From positions 1,922,001 to 1,986,000 of the forward strand of contig NZ_AP024237.1 in assembly GCF_016592155.1 (NCBI RefSeq): DNA of 64,000 nucleotides, given 5' to 3'. A program made the translations under genes and the position numbers. The notes under the pieces were generated by a model. That model saw only the letters and a list, made by a program, of their open reading frames with translations, ran no database searches and had not been told where the DNA came from. This stretch comes from Mycobacterium heckeshornense (GTDB lineage: Bacteria; Actinomycetota; Actinomycetes; Mycobacteriales; Mycobacteriaceae). The first letter of the stretch is position 1. Each line of letters starts with the position of its first letter. Shown here in pieces: positions 19,074-29,323 of the stretch.

Positions 19074-21113
19074 ATGGAGTCGACCATCCGGGGTGGCGCG
19101 CCCCAAACGCGGGCCCGCGCACTGCGGGCCGCGGAATTGTCGCAGGCCTCGGTTATGGCGGCGTTGTGTGCGGCGACCGCGATTATCGCGGTGGTCCTGC
19201 CGTTCGGGGCTGCGCTGGCGCTGTTGGGCACGGTGCCCATGGGACTGCTCGCCTACCGCTACCGTCTGCGGGTGCTGATCGCCGCGGCCGTGGCCGCCGG
19301 CATGATCGCCTTCTTGATCGCCGGTGTGGGCGGCTTCATGACGGTCGTCAACAGCGCCTATGTCGGCGGCCTGACCGGCATCGTCAAACGCCGGCACCGC
19401 GGCACCCCGACCGTGATCGCCGCTTCTGTTGTCGCCGGGGCAGCGTTCGGCGCCGCGATGATCGTGGCTCTGGGTGCGCTGGCTCGGCTGCGCCATCTGC
19501 TCTTCGACACGGTCACCGCAAACATCGACGGCATCGCGTCGGTGCTGGCGCGGCTGGGTCTCGAGGTGGCCGCCGACCATCTGAGGCGGTTTCTCGCCGT
19601 CGTGCTGCATCACTGGCCGTGGCTGGTGCTCGGCAATGCCGTCGTGACCGTCGTCATCGTGTCGCTGGTCGGTTGGTGGGCGCTGTCGCGGGTGCTGGAC
19701 CGGATGCGGGGCATCCCCGATGTGCACAAGCTGGACGCCTCGGCCGACAGTGGTCCGATTGCGCCGGTGCCGGTGCGGCTGGACCGCGTCCGGTTCCGCT
19801 ACCCGGGCACCGACCACGACGCATTGCCGCCGGTGAGCTTGGAGGTAGGGACCGGCGAACACATCGCGGTCACCGGCGCCAACGGCTCGGGAAAAACCAC
19901 GCTGATGCTGATCCTGGCGGGTCGCGAACCCACCTCGGGCACGGTGGAGCGACCCGGCGCGGTGGGACTGGGTCGGATCGGCGGCACCGCTGTGGTCATG
20001 CAACACCCGGAAAGTCAGGTGCTTGGCAGCCGTGTCGCCGACGACGTGGTGTGGGGGCTGCCGGCCGGCACGACCACCGACGTGAGCCAGCTGCTGAGCG
20101 AGGTCGGCCTCGACGGATTGGCTGAGCGTGATACCGGAAGCTTGTCCGGCGGTGAGTTGCAGCGGCTGGCCTTGGCGGCCGCGCTGGCACGCGAACCCGC
20201 GCTGCTTATCGCCGACGAAGTCACCAGCATGGTCGACCACCGGGGCCGCGACGCCCTGCTCGGCATTCTTTCCGGGCTGACCAAACGCCACCGCACCGCG
20301 CTGGTACACATCACCCACTACAACAACGAAGCCGAGTCGGCCGACCGGGTGATCAACCTCAGCGATACGCCGGACAACACCGACATGGTCGAAACCACGG
20401 CAGCACCGCCGCCAACTGCCCCGGTCGGTGACGAGTTTGCGGAGCCGGTACTCGAATTGCGCGGCGTCGGCCACGAATACAGCAGCGGCACACCGTGGGC
20501 CAAGACCGCGTTGCGCGACGTCAGTTTTGTGGTCCACCAGGGTGACGGCGTACTGATCCACGGCGGCAACGGCTCGGGTAAGTCCACGCTGGCCTGGATC
20601 ATGGCCGGACTGACGATTCCGACCATGGGCACATGTCTGCTCGACGGGCGTCCCACCCACGAGCAGGTGGGTACGGTGGCGTTGTCGTTCCAGGCCGCCC
20701 GCCTGCAGTTGATGCGCAGCCGCGTCGACCTGGAAGTGGCTTCAGCAGCGGGGTTTTCGCCGCACGATCACCACCGCGTAATCGCCGCACTAGGCGCTGT
20801 CGGATTGGATGCCTCGCTGGCAAAGCGGCGCATCGACCAACTCAGCGGTGGCCAGATGCGGCGACTGGTGCTGGCCGGGCTGCTGGCGCGCTCGCCCCGG
20901 GCCTTGATCCTCGACGAGCCGCTGGCCGGGCTGGACGCCGCCACCCAGCGTGGTCTGCTGCGGCTGCTGGAAGATTTGCGCCGCGACCGGGATTTGACGG
21001 TGGTGGTCATCTCACATGACTTCACCGGGCTCGAGCAGTTGTGCCCGCGCACCTTGCACTTGCGCGACGGTGTGCTCGAACCGGTGTCGGCCGCGGCCAG
21101 AGGCATGTCATGA
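19074..21113 (+). CDS. ECF-type transporter: fused S-component-like membrane domain and two ATPases (Rv2326c-like)
   Basis: A 679-residue protein. Residues about 25-205 form a five- to six-helix membrane domain of DUF2232/S-component type, followed by two complete ABC ATPases. ATPase 1: Walker [10 protein letters not shown], signature LSGGE, Walker B LLIADE. ATPase 2: Walker [10 protein letters not shown], signature LSGGQ, Walker B ALILDE. This fuses the substrate-binding part and the A and A' subunits of an energy-coupling-factor vitamin or metal importer in one chain. ATG at 19074 replaces the upstream in-frame start at 19053. It overlaps the EcfT gene by 4 bp (ATGA). Confidence 0.9.
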   Translation: MESTIRGGAPQTRARALRAAELSQASVMAALCAATAIIAVVLPFGAALALLGTVPMGLLAYRYRLRVLIAAAVAAGMIAFLIAGVGGFMTVVNSAYVGGLTGIVKRRHRGTPTVIAASVVAGAAFGAAMIVALGALARLRHLLFDTVTANIDGIASVLARLGLEVAADHLRRFLAVVLHHWPWLVLGNAVVTVVIVSLVGWWALSRVLDRMRGIPDVHKLDASADSGPIAPVPVRLDRVRFRYPGTDHDALPPVSLEVGTGEHIAVTGANGSGKTTLMLILAGREPTSGTVERPGAVGLGRIGGTAVVMQHPESQVLGSRVADDVVWGLPAGTTTDVSQLLSEVGLDGLAERDTGSLSGGELQRLALAAALAREPALLIADEVTSMVDHRGRDALLGILSGLTKRHRTALVHITHYNNEAESADRVINLSDTPDNTDMVETTAAPPPTAPVGDEFAEPVLELRGVGHEYSSGTPWAKTALRDVSFVVHQGDGVLIHGGNGSGKSTLAWIMAGLTIPTMGTCLLDGRPTHEQVGTVALSFQAARLQLMRSRVDLEVASAAGFSPHDHHRVIAALGAVGLDASLAKRRIDQLSGGQMRRLVLAGLLARSPRALILDEPLAGLDAATQRGLLRLLEDLRRDRDLTVVVISHDFTGLEQLCPRTLHLRDGVLEPVSAAARGMS

Positions 21114-21952
21114 CAGCGGCCACGTCAGCCCGACGTCCTACTCGCCGACCCGCCCGGCCGGTTGTGCTGCTGCGCCCAGTGCCCGGTAGCTCACCCGTTC
21201 ACGAACTGTGGGCTGGCACCAAACTGCTTGTGGTGTTCGGCATTTCGGTGCTGCTGACGTTCTATCCGGGGTGGGTGTCGATCGGTTTGGTGGCGGCGAT
21301 GGTCTTGGTGGCTGCCAAGGTTGCGCACATTCCGCGCGGAGTGCTGCCCTCGGTGCCGCTGTGGCTGTGGATCCTGATCGCGTTCGGCGGCATCACCGCG
21401 GCGCTGGCGGGCGGGAGCCCAGTGATCCAGTTGGGAGCGGTCTCGGTCGGGCTGGGCGGGCTGCTGAATTTCTTGCGGATTACCGCCCTGTCGGTGGTAT
21501 TGCTGGGGCTGGGAGCGATGGTGTCATGGACTACCAATGTTGCTGAAATCGCCCCCGCCGTAGCAACTTTAGCCGCTCCGCTGCGACTGCTGCGGATCCC
21601 GGTCGACGAGTGGGCGGTCGCACTGGCGCTCGCGCTGCGCGCTTTCCCGATGCTGATCGACGAATTCCGGGTGCTCTACGCTGCCCGGCGACTGTGCCCC
21701 AAGCGAATTCCGCGCAGCCGCAGAGCTCGGCGCAGGCGCCGAGCTCTGGAGCTGATCGACCTGACCTCCACCGCGATCGCCGTGACGCTGCGACGCGCCG
21801 ACGAGATGGGCGATGCGATCACCGCACGCGGTGGCACCGGCCAGATTTCGGCAGCTCCGTCGCGGCCGAAGCGGACTGACTGGGTCGCACTGTCGATCGC
21901 CGCGGTGGTGTGCGGTGCCGCGTTGGCAGCCGAGCTGCTGTTGGGCGCCTAG
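21110..21952 (+). CDS. ECF transporter transmembrane subunit EcfT (CbiQ-like, Rv2325c-like)
   Basis: A 280-residue integral membrane protein with about five helices. The cytoplasmic part has two Ala-Arg motifs (AARRLCP and TARGG) of the coupling helices through which EcfT docks the two ATPases. The ATG overlaps the stop of the fused S/A/A' protein, so both subunits are made together. With that gene it gives a complete ECF importer in two polypeptides; the substrate (vitamin, metal or other) cannot be told from the sequence. Convergent with the DUF222/HNH gene. Confidence 0.9.
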   Translation: MTAATSARRPTRRPARPVVLLRPVPGSSPVHELWAGTKLLVVFGISVLLTFYPGWVSIGLVAAMVLVAAKVAHIPRGVLPSVPLWLWILIAFGGITAALAGGSPVIQLGAVSVGLGGLLNFLRITALSVVLLGLGAMVSWTTNVAEIAPAVATLAAPLRLLRIPVDEWAVALALALRAFPMLIDEFRVLYAARRLCPKRIPRSRRARRRRRALELIDLTSTAIAVTLRRADEMGDAITARGGTGQISAAPSRPKRTDWVALSIAAVVCGAALAAELLLGA

Positions 21953-21975
21953 CTGCGGACAGCATCCGACGCCTG

Positions 21976-23334
21976 TCACGGGTCGTCGTCGCACAGCAAC
22001 TCCTCGGGATGGTGGAACATGTTGACGCGGGGTTGTCCGTAGTCCAGATCTGGCGGCGGAATCCATTCGGTGCGCCCGTAGGCGCGTTTGCGGGTTTGCC
22101 ATCCACCGGGTGTGACGAGCTTGTGGTTGGGTCCGCAGGCGAGGGTCAAATCGTCGATGTGGGTGGTTTTGGTCGTCGCCCAGGGCGTGACATGGTGTAC
22201 CTCGGTCAGGTAGCCGGGCACGTCGCAGCCCGGCGCCGTGCACCCACGGTCCTTGGCGTACAGCACTATTCGCTGAGCTGGCGACGCAATCCGCTTGGTG
22301 TGATACAGGGCCAATGCCCGGCCATTGTCGAAGATGGCTAGGTAGTGGTGAGCATGCTGCGCCAGCCGGATGACCTCGCTCATCGGCAGCAACGAACCGC
22401 CGCCGGTGAGGCCTCGTCCGCATGCGGCCTGTAGCTCCCGCCAAGTGGTGGTCACGATGATGCTGGTCGGCAATCCGTTGTGGTGGCCCAATTGTCCGGA
22501 GGCGAGCATGGCGCGCAGCACCGCAGCGAGCGCGTCGTGGTTTCGTTGACCCGCGCAGCGGGTGTCGGAGTCGATGGCTTCTTGCGAGGGGGTGCCGTCG
22601 ACCACCGGCGCGCCGACACCATGCGGGTTGCACATGCCGGGCGCGGCCCAGCGGGCCAAAACGGCCTCGAGGCTGGCCCGCACGGCCGGGGTCACCCAGC
22701 CGCGGATCGGTGACATGCCGTCGACGTCCTGCTTGCCCAGCGTGAGCCCGCGGCGTCGGGCGCGATCCTCGTCGCTGAAGTTGCCGTCGGGATTGAGGCA
22801 ATCGGCCAGTTTGTCGGCGAGCTTTGCCACGTGCTCCGGGCGAAACTGGGCGGCGAGCTTCGCCAAATGCGCTTCGGCCTGCTCGCGCGTTGGCTCGTCG
22901 ACCCAGCATGGCAGGTGGTGCAGGAACGTGCGGATGACCGCCACGTGGGCGGCGCCGATCGTGCCGGCGCGTTGCCCGGCGGCGACGGCAGCCAGCCGCG
23001 GCTGCAAGGGCTGGCCGGTCAGCGCGCGACGCTGCCCGAGGTCTTCGGCTTCCCGGATCCACCGCGCCGCCTCGGCGCGACTGATCCGGAGCCGATCAGC
23101 CAGCGCATGCGAGACTTTGCCGCCGATCTCGGCCGGGATGGCTTCGTGGCGGATCCCGTTGACCAACTCATGACGCGGCACCGGCAGGCGCCGCGTTTCT
23201 CGCTCCAACCGATCCAACAGCTGGAAGCGCTGGCGGGTTGTTAGCCCGTCGAATGACAGCCCGACCAGCCCCGACACCGCTTCGTGGAGCGCGTCGAGAC
23301 GCTGCTCGATCGCTTCCAACCCAATCGAAGACAT
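21976..23334 (-). CDS. DUF222/HNH endonuclease-domain protein (13E12 family)
   Basis: A 452-residue member of the mycobacterial 13E12 family: N-terminal helical DUF222 domain (about 10-300) and a C-terminal HNH nuclease motif ([11 protein letters not shown]...HHVTPWA...ACGPNHKLV). These proteins are numerous and variable in copy number in mycobacteria, and some are in the SOS regulon; a DNA role is likely but unproven. ATG at 23334 was preferred to 23367 because a -10 (TACCAT, 23341-23346 on the reverse strand) sits 6 bp before it, giving a leaderless transcript, and a LexA-type box covers this point. Confidence 0.88.
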   Translation of the reverse strand: MSSIGLEAIEQRLDALHEAVSGLVGLSFDGLTTRQRFQLLDRLERETRRLPVPRHELVNGIRHEAIPAEIGGKVSHALADRLRISRAEAARWIREAEDLGQRRALTGQPLQPRLAAVAAGQRAGTIGAAHVAVIRTFLHHLPCWVDEPTREQAEAHLAKLAAQFRPEHVAKLADKLADCLNPDGNFSDEDRARRRGLTLGKQDVDGMSPIRGWVTPAVRASLEAVLARWAAPGMCNPHGVGAPVVDGTPSQEAIDSDTRCAGQRNHDALAAVLRAMLASGQLGHHNGLPTSIIVTTTWRELQAACGRGLTGGGSLLPMSEVIRLAQHAHHYLAIFDNGRALALYHTKRIASPAQRIVLYAKDRGCTAPGCDVPGYLTEVHHVTPWATTKTTHIDDLTLACGPNHKLVTPGGWQTRKRAYGRTEWIPPPDLDYGQPRVNMFHHPEELLCDDDP

Positions 23335-23340
23335 GTTCGA
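23325..23340. promoter_or_regulatory. LexA (SOS) box
   Basis: TCGAAG-ACAT-GTTCGA matches the mycobacterial SOS box TCGAAC-N4-GTTCGA at 11 of 12 positions. It covers the start codon of the DUF222/HNH gene and abuts its -10, so LexA bound there would block initiation. Confidence 0.75.
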
Positions 23341-23422
23341 ATGGTATCGGCGAGCACCGACACCCAACTATCCGCAAGGCCCGCGCTGTGGATGAATTCC
23401 CAACTGTGGATTAACAGCCGCG

Positions 23423-24745
23423 CTAGCGACGTGCCGCGGCGTTGGCCGCGGCTTGCGCCTGGCGCAGGGTCACCGCGACGTCGCTTCGGCCCAAAAACAT
23501 TTCGTCGAAGTAAGGTTTGAGAGCCTGATAGCCGGCCGGGAACCCGGCCCCGCCGGGTGCCGCAATACGCGGGCCGTTCAGCACCGCGAAGAACGGTGTG
23601 ACGTCGACGCCCCGGCTGGCCCAGTAGTCGAAGTACACCCGCTGAGCCGAACGCACCGCGGGCACCGCGCTGCCGCGCCGGCCCAGGTAGGCGTTGCCTT
23701 GCCTGCTGCCCATCCAGGCCAGCACCTGACGCACGGCGGCGGGGTGTTTGGACGCGGCATTGCCCGCCGCCGCAATACCATTCGTGACACTGACCCGTCC
23801 TTTGGGGCCGGCCGGCAGCATGGCGACTCCCCAGTGGAAGCGGGCATGCTCAGCCACCGCAGCGAGATTGTAGGTCCCGGACTGAAACAGCGCCATCTTG
23901 CCGGCGAGGAACTGGTTGCGCGAGAAATCGCCGTTGTCGTTGGTGGCGGAGGCCGGTGGGGCGACGTGGTCGGTGTTGATCAGCTCGACCAGGTAGCCGA
24001 ACGCGGTCACCGCTGAGGGGTTGTCAAACGCGAAGCGATCACCGTCCTGGAACACGCCGCCGGCCGATCCGATGTAGTTGAGGTAGATGCCTTGCGGGTC
24101 GTTGGCCGCGTTGTATCCCCACTGCCGTACCCGTCGAGCGTCGAAACCCACTGTGGCCGAGGTGCGTCCGTCGGCATCGACGGTGAGCTGAGCCAGCACG
24201 GGGCGCAGGGTGTCGCCGCCGTCAGGGCTCCACCGCAGCGAGTTCACTGTCGCGGGGTCGATACCGGCGGCGGCAAGCAGATCGGCGTTGTAGTACACCG
24301 CGATGCCGGCGTCGGTCAGCTGGGGCACCCCCCACAGCACGCCGCCTCGGGTGAACTGTTCAACCACCGAGGGCTCCCAGTCGGGTACCGCTTGGATCTT
24401 CATCAGGCGTCCGGCATCGGCATACCCGGCGAGATAGGCGTTGGACAGCCAGAAGATGTCGTCAGCACTGCCGCCGGCCACGTCGGTGCGCAGCGTCTCG
24501 AAGTAGCTCGAATAAGCCACCACATTGACGCGCACCTCGATATCGGGATTCGCGCGGGTGAACGCGGCAAACGACTGCCGGTACGCCTCTGCCACCTGAT
24601 CATCCCATAGCCGCACCGTCACAACCGTTTTGCCGCCACGAGGTTCAAACGACCGATCCAGCAGCACGGCTGTCGCAGCGAGCGACGCAGCCACCAGCAC
24701 CACTGCCGTCGTCACCAACGTGGAAAACCTTGGCCGCCAGCTCAC
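23423..24745 (-). CDS. uspC: Sugar ABC importer substrate-binding protein UspC
   Basis: Extracellular substrate-binding protein (440 residues) of the UspABC importer, which in M. tuberculosis is linked to amino-sugar uptake. An N-terminal hydrophobic segment (about 9-30) is followed by a bacterial extracellular solute-binding family 1 domain (LWDDQVAEAYRQSFAAFTRANPDIEV). No lipobox Cys is visible, so it may be a signal-anchored rather than lipidated protein. GTG at 24745 overlaps the uspB stop by 3 bases; upstream in-frame sequence is not conserved. Last gene of uspA-uspB-uspC. Confidence 0.93.
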   Translation of the reverse strand: MSWRPRFSTLVTTAVVLVAASLAATAVLLDRSFEPRGGKTVVTVRLWDDQVAEAYRQSFAAFTRANPDIEVRVNVVAYSSYFETLRTDVAGGSADDIFWLSNAYLAGYADAGRLMKIQAVPDWEPSVVEQFTRGGVLWGVPQLTDAGIAVYYNADLLAAAGIDPATVNSLRWSPDGGDTLRPVLAQLTVDADGRTSATVGFDARRVRQWGYNAANDPQGIYLNYIGSAGGVFQDGDRFAFDNPSAVTAFGYLVELINTDHVAPPASATNDNGDFSRNQFLAGKMALFQSGTYNLAAVAEHARFHWGVAMLPAGPKGRVSVTNGIAAAGNAASKHPAAVRQVLAWMGSRQGNAYLGRRGSAVPAVRSAQRVYFDYWASRGVDVTPFFAVLNGPRIAAPGGAGFPAGYQALKPYFDEMFLGRSDVAVTLRQAQAAANAAARR

Positions 24746-25557
24746 TTCAGCCCCGTAACGACGATCGACCGCGCAATGCGCCGCTGAAACACCACAAATA
24801 GCACGATCAGCGGCACGATCGCGACGGTTGTCGCGGCCATCACCAACGTCCACTGGGCGTTGTACTGGGACTGCAGTGCGGCCGTGGCCACAGTCAGCAC
24901 GCGCCACTTCGGCCCACTGGTGATCACCAACGGCCACATGAAGTTATTCCACTGCGATACGACGGTTATCAGTGCCAGGGTCACCAGCACCGGCCGACTG
25001 GCCGGCAACACCACATGGACGATCACGTCCAGGGTGGTGGCGCCGTCGAGGCGGGCGGCGTTGACCAAATCGTCAGGAATCGTGCGAAAGTGCTCCCGCA
25101 GCAAGAAAATCGCGTATGGTGAACCGAATACGAATGGCAACACCAACGCCCAGAACGTGTTTCGCAGCCCTAGCTGGGCCAGCATCAGATAGAGCGGAAC
25201 GACCGTCACCGTGGTGGGCACCATCAAGGTCGCGACATAGACCCAGAACAACGCATCCCGGCCCGGAAACCGCAGCTTCGCGAACGCGTAAGCGCCCAAC
25301 ACCGAAAAGCTCAATTGGCCAAGCACGATGAGCGTCGTCATCAGTGCGGTGACGGCTAACGCGCGGCCGAACCCGGCACCACCCAGGTCGACGTAGTTGG
25401 CCAGGGTGAAGGGTCGCGGCCACGCCAGCGGCCCGCCGGTCGCGAACTGGTGCGCGGACGTGAACGAAGTCAGCAAGCCAAGCGCGAACGGCGCCAATGT
25501 GATTACCCCGCCGAGCGTCATAGCAACATATAGGAGAGCAGCTCTAAGCAAGGTCAT
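24742..25557 (-). CDS. uspB: Sugar ABC importer permease UspB
   Basis: A 271-residue permease with six membrane helices and the MalG-type EAA-like loop (AARLDGATTLDVIVHVVLP) that contacts the ATPase. Overlaps uspA by 14 bp and uspC by 4 bp, so the three are translationally coupled. No ATPase gene is present in the operon; a shared ATPase elsewhere in the genome must serve it. Confidence 0.94.
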   Translation of the reverse strand: MTLLRAALLYVAMTLGGVITLAPFALGLLTSFTSAHQFATGGPLAWPRPFTLANYVDLGGAGFGRALAVTALMTTLIVLGQLSFSVLGAYAFAKLRFPGRDALFWVYVATLMVPTTVTVVPLYLMLAQLGLRNTFWALVLPFVFGSPYAIFLLREHFRTIPDDLVNAARLDGATTLDVIVHVVLPASRPVLVTLALITVVSQWNNFMWPLVITSGPKWRVLTVATAALQSQYNAQWTLVMAATTVAIVPLIVLFVVFQRRIARSIVVTGLK

Positions 25558-26413
25558 AGCTGATCCGTCGCCTGAAATAGAGATGCTGGACGACCGTTAC
25601 CCCAACCAGGATGACGAACAACAACACCGCCATGACGGCGGCGCGTCCTATCGTCGCGGATCCAAACGCCTCGGCGTAGATGCGCATGGCTACCAGATCG
25701 GTGTGTCCTCGCGGGCCCCCACGGGTTAGGGCATATACGGTGTCGAAAACCTGCGCGGCACTCACGATCCCGGTGATCAGCACAAAGGACATGGTCGGTC
25801 GCAGCATCGGCAACGTAATGTGGCGGAACCGTCGCCATGCGGTCGCACCGTCGGTGCTTGCGGCGGCGTAGACCTCGGCGGGGATGGCCAGAATGCCCGC
25901 CACAAAAAACAACGCGACATAGCCGACGTTGGTCCACACCACCACCGCCGACACCACCGGCAGGGCCAATCCGGGATCGGTGAGCCACTCGATGCGCTGT
26001 CCCAACAGGGCGCTGAGGGCGCCGTCGGTGGGTGCCAGGATCCATCGCCACAACACTGCGATCGCGAGCGGGGCGCAAATCCACGGCAGCACGTAGACCG
26101 TGCGAAACACTCCGCTGCCGGGCAATCCGCGGGTGAGCATCCAGGCCGCCAGGAGTCCGAGCACGGTCTGCGTGGGCACCACGATCGCCACGAACGCCAG
26201 CGTCACCAGCAGCGAGTTGCCGAATACCCGATCGGTCAGCACTGAACGCCAATTGTCCAGTCCGACATACTCGATCGGACCCAGCAGATCCCAGCGGTGC
26301 AGGCTAAGCCAGACCACGACCATGATCGGCAGGAGCAGGAACGCGACCACCGCGAACAGACTCGGGGCGAGCAGCGCGTAGCCCAGCGCGGTCGATCGCC
26401 GTGCGTTCGTCAT
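25544..26413 (-). CDS. uspA: Sugar ABC importer permease UspA
   Basis: A 289-residue permease of MalF type with six helices and an EAA-like loop (STDGATAWRRFRHITLPML). First gene of the usp operon. ATG at 26413 (MTNARRSTALGYALLAPSLF) gives the conserved N terminus; the frame runs on upstream through the divergent TldD gene but that part is a shadow. Only 33 bp separate this start from the divergent TldD start. Confidence 0.94.
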   Translation of the reverse strand: MTNARRSTALGYALLAPSLFAVVAFLLLPIMVVVWLSLHRWDLLGPIEYVGLDNWRSVLTDRVFGNSLLVTLAFVAIVVPTQTVLGLLAAWMLTRGLPGSGVFRTVYVLPWICAPLAIAVLWRWILAPTDGALSALLGQRIEWLTDPGLALPVVSAVVVWTNVGYVALFFVAGILAIPAEVYAAASTDGATAWRRFRHITLPMLRPTMSFVLITGIVSAAQVFDTVYALTRGGPRGHTDLVAMRIYAEAFGSATIGRAAVMAVLLFVILVGVTVVQHLYFRRRISYDLA

Positions 26414-26434
26414 GAAGGTATTAAAGCCGGTCGT

Positions 26435-26440
26435 TACCGT
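26435..26440 (+). promoter_or_regulatory. -10 box of a leaderless tldD-like gene promoter
   Basis: TACCGT lies 6 bp before the GTG at 26447, inside the 33-bp uspA/tldD divergent gap. Confidence 0.45.
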
Positions 26441-26446
26441 GGAGCC

Positions 26447-27958
26447 GTGACACCTGTAATCGATGCCGAATTTGTGCAACTGCCGCGCCACGAGCTGGCC
26501 GACGCTGCGCTGTCGGCGGCCACAGCCGCCGGCGCCAGCCATGCCGACCTGCGGGTACACCGCATCATGACCGAGCTCATCCGGCTGCGTGATGGGGAGC
26601 TGGAGACCGCGGTCGTCAACCGCGAGATCGGCTTGGCGGTCCGGGTTATCGTCGAGGGCACCTGGGGCTTCGCCTCGCACGCGGAGCTGGCGCCGGATGT
26701 CGCGGCCGACACCGCGCGGCGGGCCGCTCAGGTCGCCGCCACCCTGGCCGCGCTGAACGCCGAGCGGGTGGAGCTGGCGGCGGAGCCGGTGTACGCCGAT
26801 GCTACCTGGGTGTCGAGCTATCAGATCGATCCGTTCACGGTGCCCGTGGCTGACAAGATCGCCGTGCTGGAGGACTACTCGGGCAGGCTGCTGGCCGCTG
26901 ACGGGATCGACCATGTGTCGGCCGCCCTGAGCGCGGTCAAGGAGCACACGTTCTACGCCGACACCTTCGGATCGTCGATCACCCAGCAGCGGGTGCGGAT
27001 AATGCCCGTCTTGGAAGCGGTGACGGTCGACACCGCAACGGGTGGCTTCGACACCATGCGCACACTGGCGCCGCCGACGGCCCGCGGCTGGGAGGCGGTG
27101 GCCGGCGACGAGGTGTGGAACTGGAGCGACGAGCTCGCGCAGATACCGTCGCTGCTGGCCGAAAAGGTCAAGGCGCCCAGCGTGACACCGGGGCCGACCG
27201 ATTTGGTGATCGACCCGACCAACCTGTGGCTGACCATTCACGAATCGATCGGGCACGCCACCGAATACGACCGCGCGATCGGTTACGAATCCGCGTACGC
27301 GGGTACGTCGTTCGCCACCCCAGATAAGCTGGGCAGCCTGCGGTACGGTTCGCCGGTGATGAATGTGACTGCCGACCGTACCGTCGAGTTTGGTTTGGCC
27401 AGCGTCGGTTACGACGACGAAGGCGTGGCCGCACAGAGCTGGGATCTGGTGCGCGACGGGATCTTTGTCGGCTATCAGCTCGATCGGGTGTTCGCGCCGC
27501 GGCTCGGGCAGCCACGGTCCAACGGCTGTTCGTATGCCGACTCGCCGCATCATGTTCCGATCCAGCGGATGGCCAACGTGTCCCTGCAGCCGGGTGCCGA
27601 GGACCTCAGCACCGACGATCTAATCGGCCGGGTCGACGACGGCATCTATATCGTCGGCGACAAATCATGGTCAATTGACATGCAGCGCTACAACTTCCAG
27701 TTCACCGGTCAGCGGTTCTTCCGTATCCGCGGCGGCCGCCTCGACGGCCAGCTGCGTGACGTCGCCTACCAGGCCACCACCACCGACTTCTGGAACTCCA
27801 TGGAAGCCGTTGGCGGGCCGTCGACGTGGCGATTAGGTGGCGCCTTCAACTGCGGCAAGGCGCAGCCCGGCCAGGTGGCACCGGTCAGCCACGGCTGCCC
27901 ATCGGCGCTGTTCCGCGGCGTCAACGTGCTCAACACCCGCACCGAGGCCGGCCGATGA
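26447..27958 (+). CDS. tldD: TldD-family metalloprotease subunit (Rv2315c-like)
   Basis: The metalloprotease half of a TldD/TldE (PmbA) pair, which in E. coli processes microcin B17 and degrades CcdA. 503 residues; the zinc site is H265-E266-S-I-G-H270 (HExxxH) in TIHESIGHATE. GTG at 26447 (VTPVIDAEFVQLP) was chosen because it follows a -10 at leaderless distance and gives the usual length; the frame is open to 26297 within uspA. It overlaps the TldE gene by 4 bp. The substrate in mycobacteria is unknown. Confidence 0.93.
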   Translation: MTPVIDAEFVQLPRHELADAALSAATAAGASHADLRVHRIMTELIRLRDGELETAVVNREIGLAVRVIVEGTWGFASHAELAPDVAADTARRAAQVAATLAALNAERVELAAEPVYADATWVSSYQIDPFTVPVADKIAVLEDYSGRLLAADGIDHVSAALSAVKEHTFYADTFGSSITQQRVRIMPVLEAVTVDTATGGFDTMRTLAPPTARGWEAVAGDEVWNWSDELAQIPSLLAEKVKAPSVTPGPTDLVIDPTNLWLTIHESIGHATEYDRAIGYESAYAGTSFATPDKLGSLRYGSPVMNVTADRTVEFGLASVGYDDEGVAAQSWDLVRDGIFVGYQLDRVFAPRLGQPRSNGCSYADSPHHVPIQRMANVSLQPGAEDLSTDDLIGRVDDGIYIVGDKSWSIDMQRYNFQFTGQRFFRIRGGRLDGQLRDVAYQATTTDFWNSMEAVGGPSTWRLGGAFNCGKAQPGQVAPVSHGCPSALFRGVNVLNTRTEAGR

Positions 27959-29316
27959 TCCCCGCCTCCCGGGTTGTCGACCTGGTGCTGGATGCCGCCC
28001 GCGCCGACGAGACCATCGTCTTGGTCACCGACCGCACCGAGGCGTCACTGCGTTGGGCGAACAACTCGATGACCACCAACGGGGTGTCGACCAGCCGCAG
28101 CACGACGGTGATTTCCATTCTGCGCGAGGGCGATAGCGCGCAAGTCGGCTCTCTACGATCAACGGAGGTCGACCCGTCGCTGATTCCCGCGCTGGTGGCG
28201 GCGTCGGTGGAGGCGGCTCGGTCCGCACCCAAAGCGCGCGATGCCGCACCCCTGCTCCCCGGTAGCGGTGCGCCCGACGATTGGGATTCTCCGGTGCCGG
28301 TCACCGAAGCCGAGGTGTTCGCCGGTATCGCGGACTCGTTGAGCCGGGGGTTTCGGGGCGCCGACCAGCTGTACGGGTTCGCGCATCACATGGTCGAAAC
28401 GACGCTGCTGGCATCCTCGGCCGGGCTGCGCCGGCGCTACACCCAGCCGACCGGCTCGGTGGAGATCAATGCCAAACGTGACGCGGCCAGCGCGTGGGCA
28501 GGTGTCGGTACACCCGATTTCGCCAATGTGCCAATGGATTTGCTGCTCGAGCAGCTCTCTACCCGACTGGGCTGGGCAGCGCGGACCGTCGAGCTGCCCG
28601 CCGGTCGCTACGAGACGATCATGCCCCCGTCCACGGTGGCCGACATGATGATCTACATGGCGTGGACGATGAGCGGCCGGGGGGCGCAGGAAGGCCGGAC
28701 CGCGTTCTCGGCGCCCGGCGGCGGCACCCGGGTGGGGGAGCGACTGACCGATCTGCCGCTGACGCTGTACTCCGATCCGCTGGCGCCCGGCCTGGCGTGT
28801 TCACCGTTCGTCGCGACGAGCGCGTCGTCCGAGACCGTGTCGGTGTTCGACAACGGGATGGATATCGAGCGGGTGGATTGGATCCGGGACGGAGTGATCA
28901 ACGCGCTGGCCTACCCGCGGGCTGTCGCCGCCGAGTTCGGCGCCCCGGTCGCGGTGGCCGCCGACAACCTGCTGATGACCGGCGGCAGTGCCGCGCTGGA
29001 CGAAATGGTCGCCAGCACCGAGCGCGGGTTGCTGTTGACGACGCTGTGGTACATCCGCGAGGTTGACCCGACCACACTGCTGTTGACCGGGTTGACCCGC
29101 GACGGCGTCTACCTGGTCGAGGACGGCGCAGTGACGGGCGCGGTCAACAACTTTCGGTTCAACGAGAGCCCGCTCGACTTGCTGCGCCGGGCCACCCAGG
29201 CCGGTGTCAGCGAGGTGACTCTGCCGCGGGAATGGGGCGATTGGGCCACCCGGGCAGCGATGCCGTCGCTGCGGATACCAGACTTTCACATGTCGTCGGT
29301 GAGCCAGGCGCAATAA
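27955..29316 (+). CDS. pmbA: TldE/PmbA-family subunit (Rv2314c-like)
   Basis: The non-catalytic partner of TldD, 453 residues, with the same two-domain fold but no HExxxH. The ATG overlaps the TldD stop (ATGA), as expected for an obligate heterodimer. C terminus is typical ([18 protein letters not shown]). The next gene follows after 7 bp, so an operon of three genes is likely. Confidence 0.92.
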   Translation: MIPASRVVDLVLDAARADETIVLVTDRTEASLRWANNSMTTNGVSTSRSTTVISILREGDSAQVGSLRSTEVDPSLIPALVAASVEAARSAPKARDAAPLLPGSGAPDDWDSPVPVTEAEVFAGIADSLSRGFRGADQLYGFAHHMVETTLLASSAGLRRRYTQPTGSVEINAKRDAASAWAGVGTPDFANVPMDLLLEQLSTRLGWAARTVELPAGRYETIMPPSTVADMMIYMAWTMSGRGAQEGRTAFSAPGGGTRVGERLTDLPLTLYSDPLAPGLACSPFVATSASSETVSVFDNGMDIERVDWIRDGVINALAYPRAVAAEFGAPVAVAADNLLMTGGSAALDEMVASTERGLLLTTLWYIREVDPTTLLLTGLTRDGVYLVEDGAVTGAVNNFRFNESPLDLLRRATQAGVSEVTLPREWGDWATRAAMPSLRIPDFHMSSVSQAQ

Positions 29317-29323
29317 TGCTGGG

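Noticed and set aside
25554..26252. Minus-strand frame within uspA
   Set aside because: It is an alternate frame of uspA with shadow composition; the conserved permease is in the other frame.
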